Shown one piece after another: positions 63,330 through 64,000 of a stretch of 64,000 nucleotides of DNA. The translations under genes were made by a program, and so were the position numbers. The notes below the pieces were generated by a model. That model did no database searches. It had not been told where the DNA came from and was given only the letters and a program-made list of their open reading frames with translations. The DNA is from JAHEYG01 sp040403535 (GTDB lineage: Bacteria > Bacteroidota > Bacteroidia > B-17B0 > Aurantibacillaceae), in assembly GCA_040403535.1 (NCBI GenBank), contig JBBAKL010000009.1, positions 11,765-75,764 of the forward strand, in the 5' to 3' direction. Position 1 is the stretch's first letter. Every line of letters begins with the position of its first letter.

Positions 63330-64000
63330 TCGAAGAAATGTTTATTTTTTTTAAAACTTTTACTACTTTTTCCGCCGAATTTCCAGTACCGTATATATTC
63401 TTTTTGCCTGGATGTTTATATTTCTGGATTCGTTCAATGGCATCTGAAATTTCTTTACGACTTACGGCTGTATTAATTACGTTTTTACCGATTGGTCTAC
63501 CGGTTTGTCGATTACCTACGTTTATTACATATTTTCCAAATGAGGCCGCTTCCATAATACCACTAGAAGAATTACCAAGAACATATTTACAGTGCTTTAA
63601 ACAACTATAGTATCCAATCGGACCTAGACTTTCAACTACATATACTTCATCCTTTGATTTTCCGAATTCTATTAATGTATTACGTATTATTTCATTCCCC
63701 GGATCATTATTAGGCAAGGTAATTATTATTTGGTCCGTGGATGCTTCAATAGCACTTATTATTTCCTTAACCAAATTCCTATTATTGATGTTGCCTTTTG
63801 TTTCTGGGTGAATTGTAACCAAAATAGGTGTTCGTATTGGAATATTGAATTTTTTGTAAAACTCATTTGAAGACAGCAGTTTTAACTCCTTTAAATTATC
63901 TAAACTTAATGAGCCGACATTATATATGTTTTTTGAATTTGATATTTTCCTAACTCTTTTTGCGGAACTAATTATTGATGTAAAATGTATTCTTGCCATT
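63322..64000 (-). CDS. NDP-N-acetylglucosamine 2-epimerase (hydrolysing), C-terminal part
   Basis: Partial: the gene runs off the right edge and only the last 225 or so residues are visible (NeuC/LegG proteins are about 385 aa). Seen: LVTIHPETKGN, IIITLPNNDPGNEI, VYVVESLGPIGYYSCLKHC, VLGNSSSGIMEAASFG (UDP-binding GNSSSGxxE) and NVGNRQTGRPI. The M that opens the visible frame lies inside the conserved core, so it is not the start. It hydrolyses and epimerises the nucleotide sugar to free ManNAc-type sugar for the NeuB step; the neighbours point to LegG. Confidence 0.9.
   Translation of the reverse strand, partial: MARIHFTSIISSAKRVRKISNSKNIYNVGSLSLDNLKELKLLSSNEFYKKFNIPIRTPILVTIHPETKGNINNRNLVKEIISAIEASTDQIIITLPNNDPGNEIIRNTLIEFGKSKDEVYVVESLGPIGYYSCLKHCKYVLGNSSSGIMEAASFGKYVINVGNRQTGRPIGKNVINTAVSRKEISDAIERIQKYKHPGKKNIYGTGNSAEKVVKVLKKINISSIG

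Noticed and set aside
26179..64000. Signs that the glycan locus is a mobile island (transposase, integrase, tRNA end)
   Set aside because: No mobile-element genes, tRNA or flanking direct repeats were seen on the left boundary. The right boundary is outside the window, so transfer cannot be judged.

Overview
The window comes from a member of the Bacteroidota. Four secreted giant proteins end in type B (gliding-motility-type) type IX secretion sorting domains. The ribosomal-protein operon has a Bacteroidota promoter (TTTG, 20-nt spacer, TAAATTTG), starts are not set by strong Shine-Dalgarno sites, and the DNA is AT-rich. I cannot fix the genus from sequence alone. No rRNA, tRNA, CRISPR array, transposase or integrase was seen.

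Left part, plus strand (1-26217): the 3' end of atpD and a short atpC; a small thioredoxin-like secreted protein followed by a 1073-aa type IX cargo; three consecutive paralogous giants (1522, about 1698 and 1438 aa) built from about 77-residue Ig/PKD-like repeats, each with its own terminator; a two-domain M16 zinc peptidase; then the housekeeping set rplM-rpsI-rpsB-tsf-pyrH. Nearly every transcription unit here ends in a clear intrinsic terminator. A 9-bp word, AATGAGTGA, lies 56-78 nt ahead of all three giants.

Right part, minus strand (64000 down to 26179): about 38 kb of tightly packed surface-carbohydrate genes running past the right edge. In transcription order these are: a legionaminate-type block (2-epimerase fragment, PtmE-like CBS/nucleotidyltransferase, CMP-sugar synthetase); two blocks each ordered AsnB-like amidotransferase, GT4 type B, GT4 type A, one of them with an N-acetyl-sugar amidotransferase; a WlbA/WlbB/WbpE-type set for 2,3-diamino uronic acids; a NeuD-like acyltransferase, polyprenyl GT2, SDR epimerase, DegT aminotransferase and a large membrane protein; a complete pseudaminic acid operon pseB-C-F-G-H-I; and a terminal module with YhcH, a NeuB-SpsF fusion, a second NeuB, a serine-acetyltransferase-like enzyme, a KdsC-like phosphatase, a GT-B-like protein, a methyltransferase, WecE and a dipeptide epimerase.

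Together the locus appears to make a complex glycan containing several nonulosonic acids and amidated or amidinated diamino sugars. It has three NeuB-family synthases and three CMP-sugar-synthetase-like domains. The most distinctive points are the NeuB-SpsF fusion that has lost its antifreeze-like domain, a membrane-protein/yhcH gene pair present twice with opposite partners decayed plus a third relic, the duplicated AsnB-GT4-GT4 blocks, and recent internal duplication in the giant proteins.
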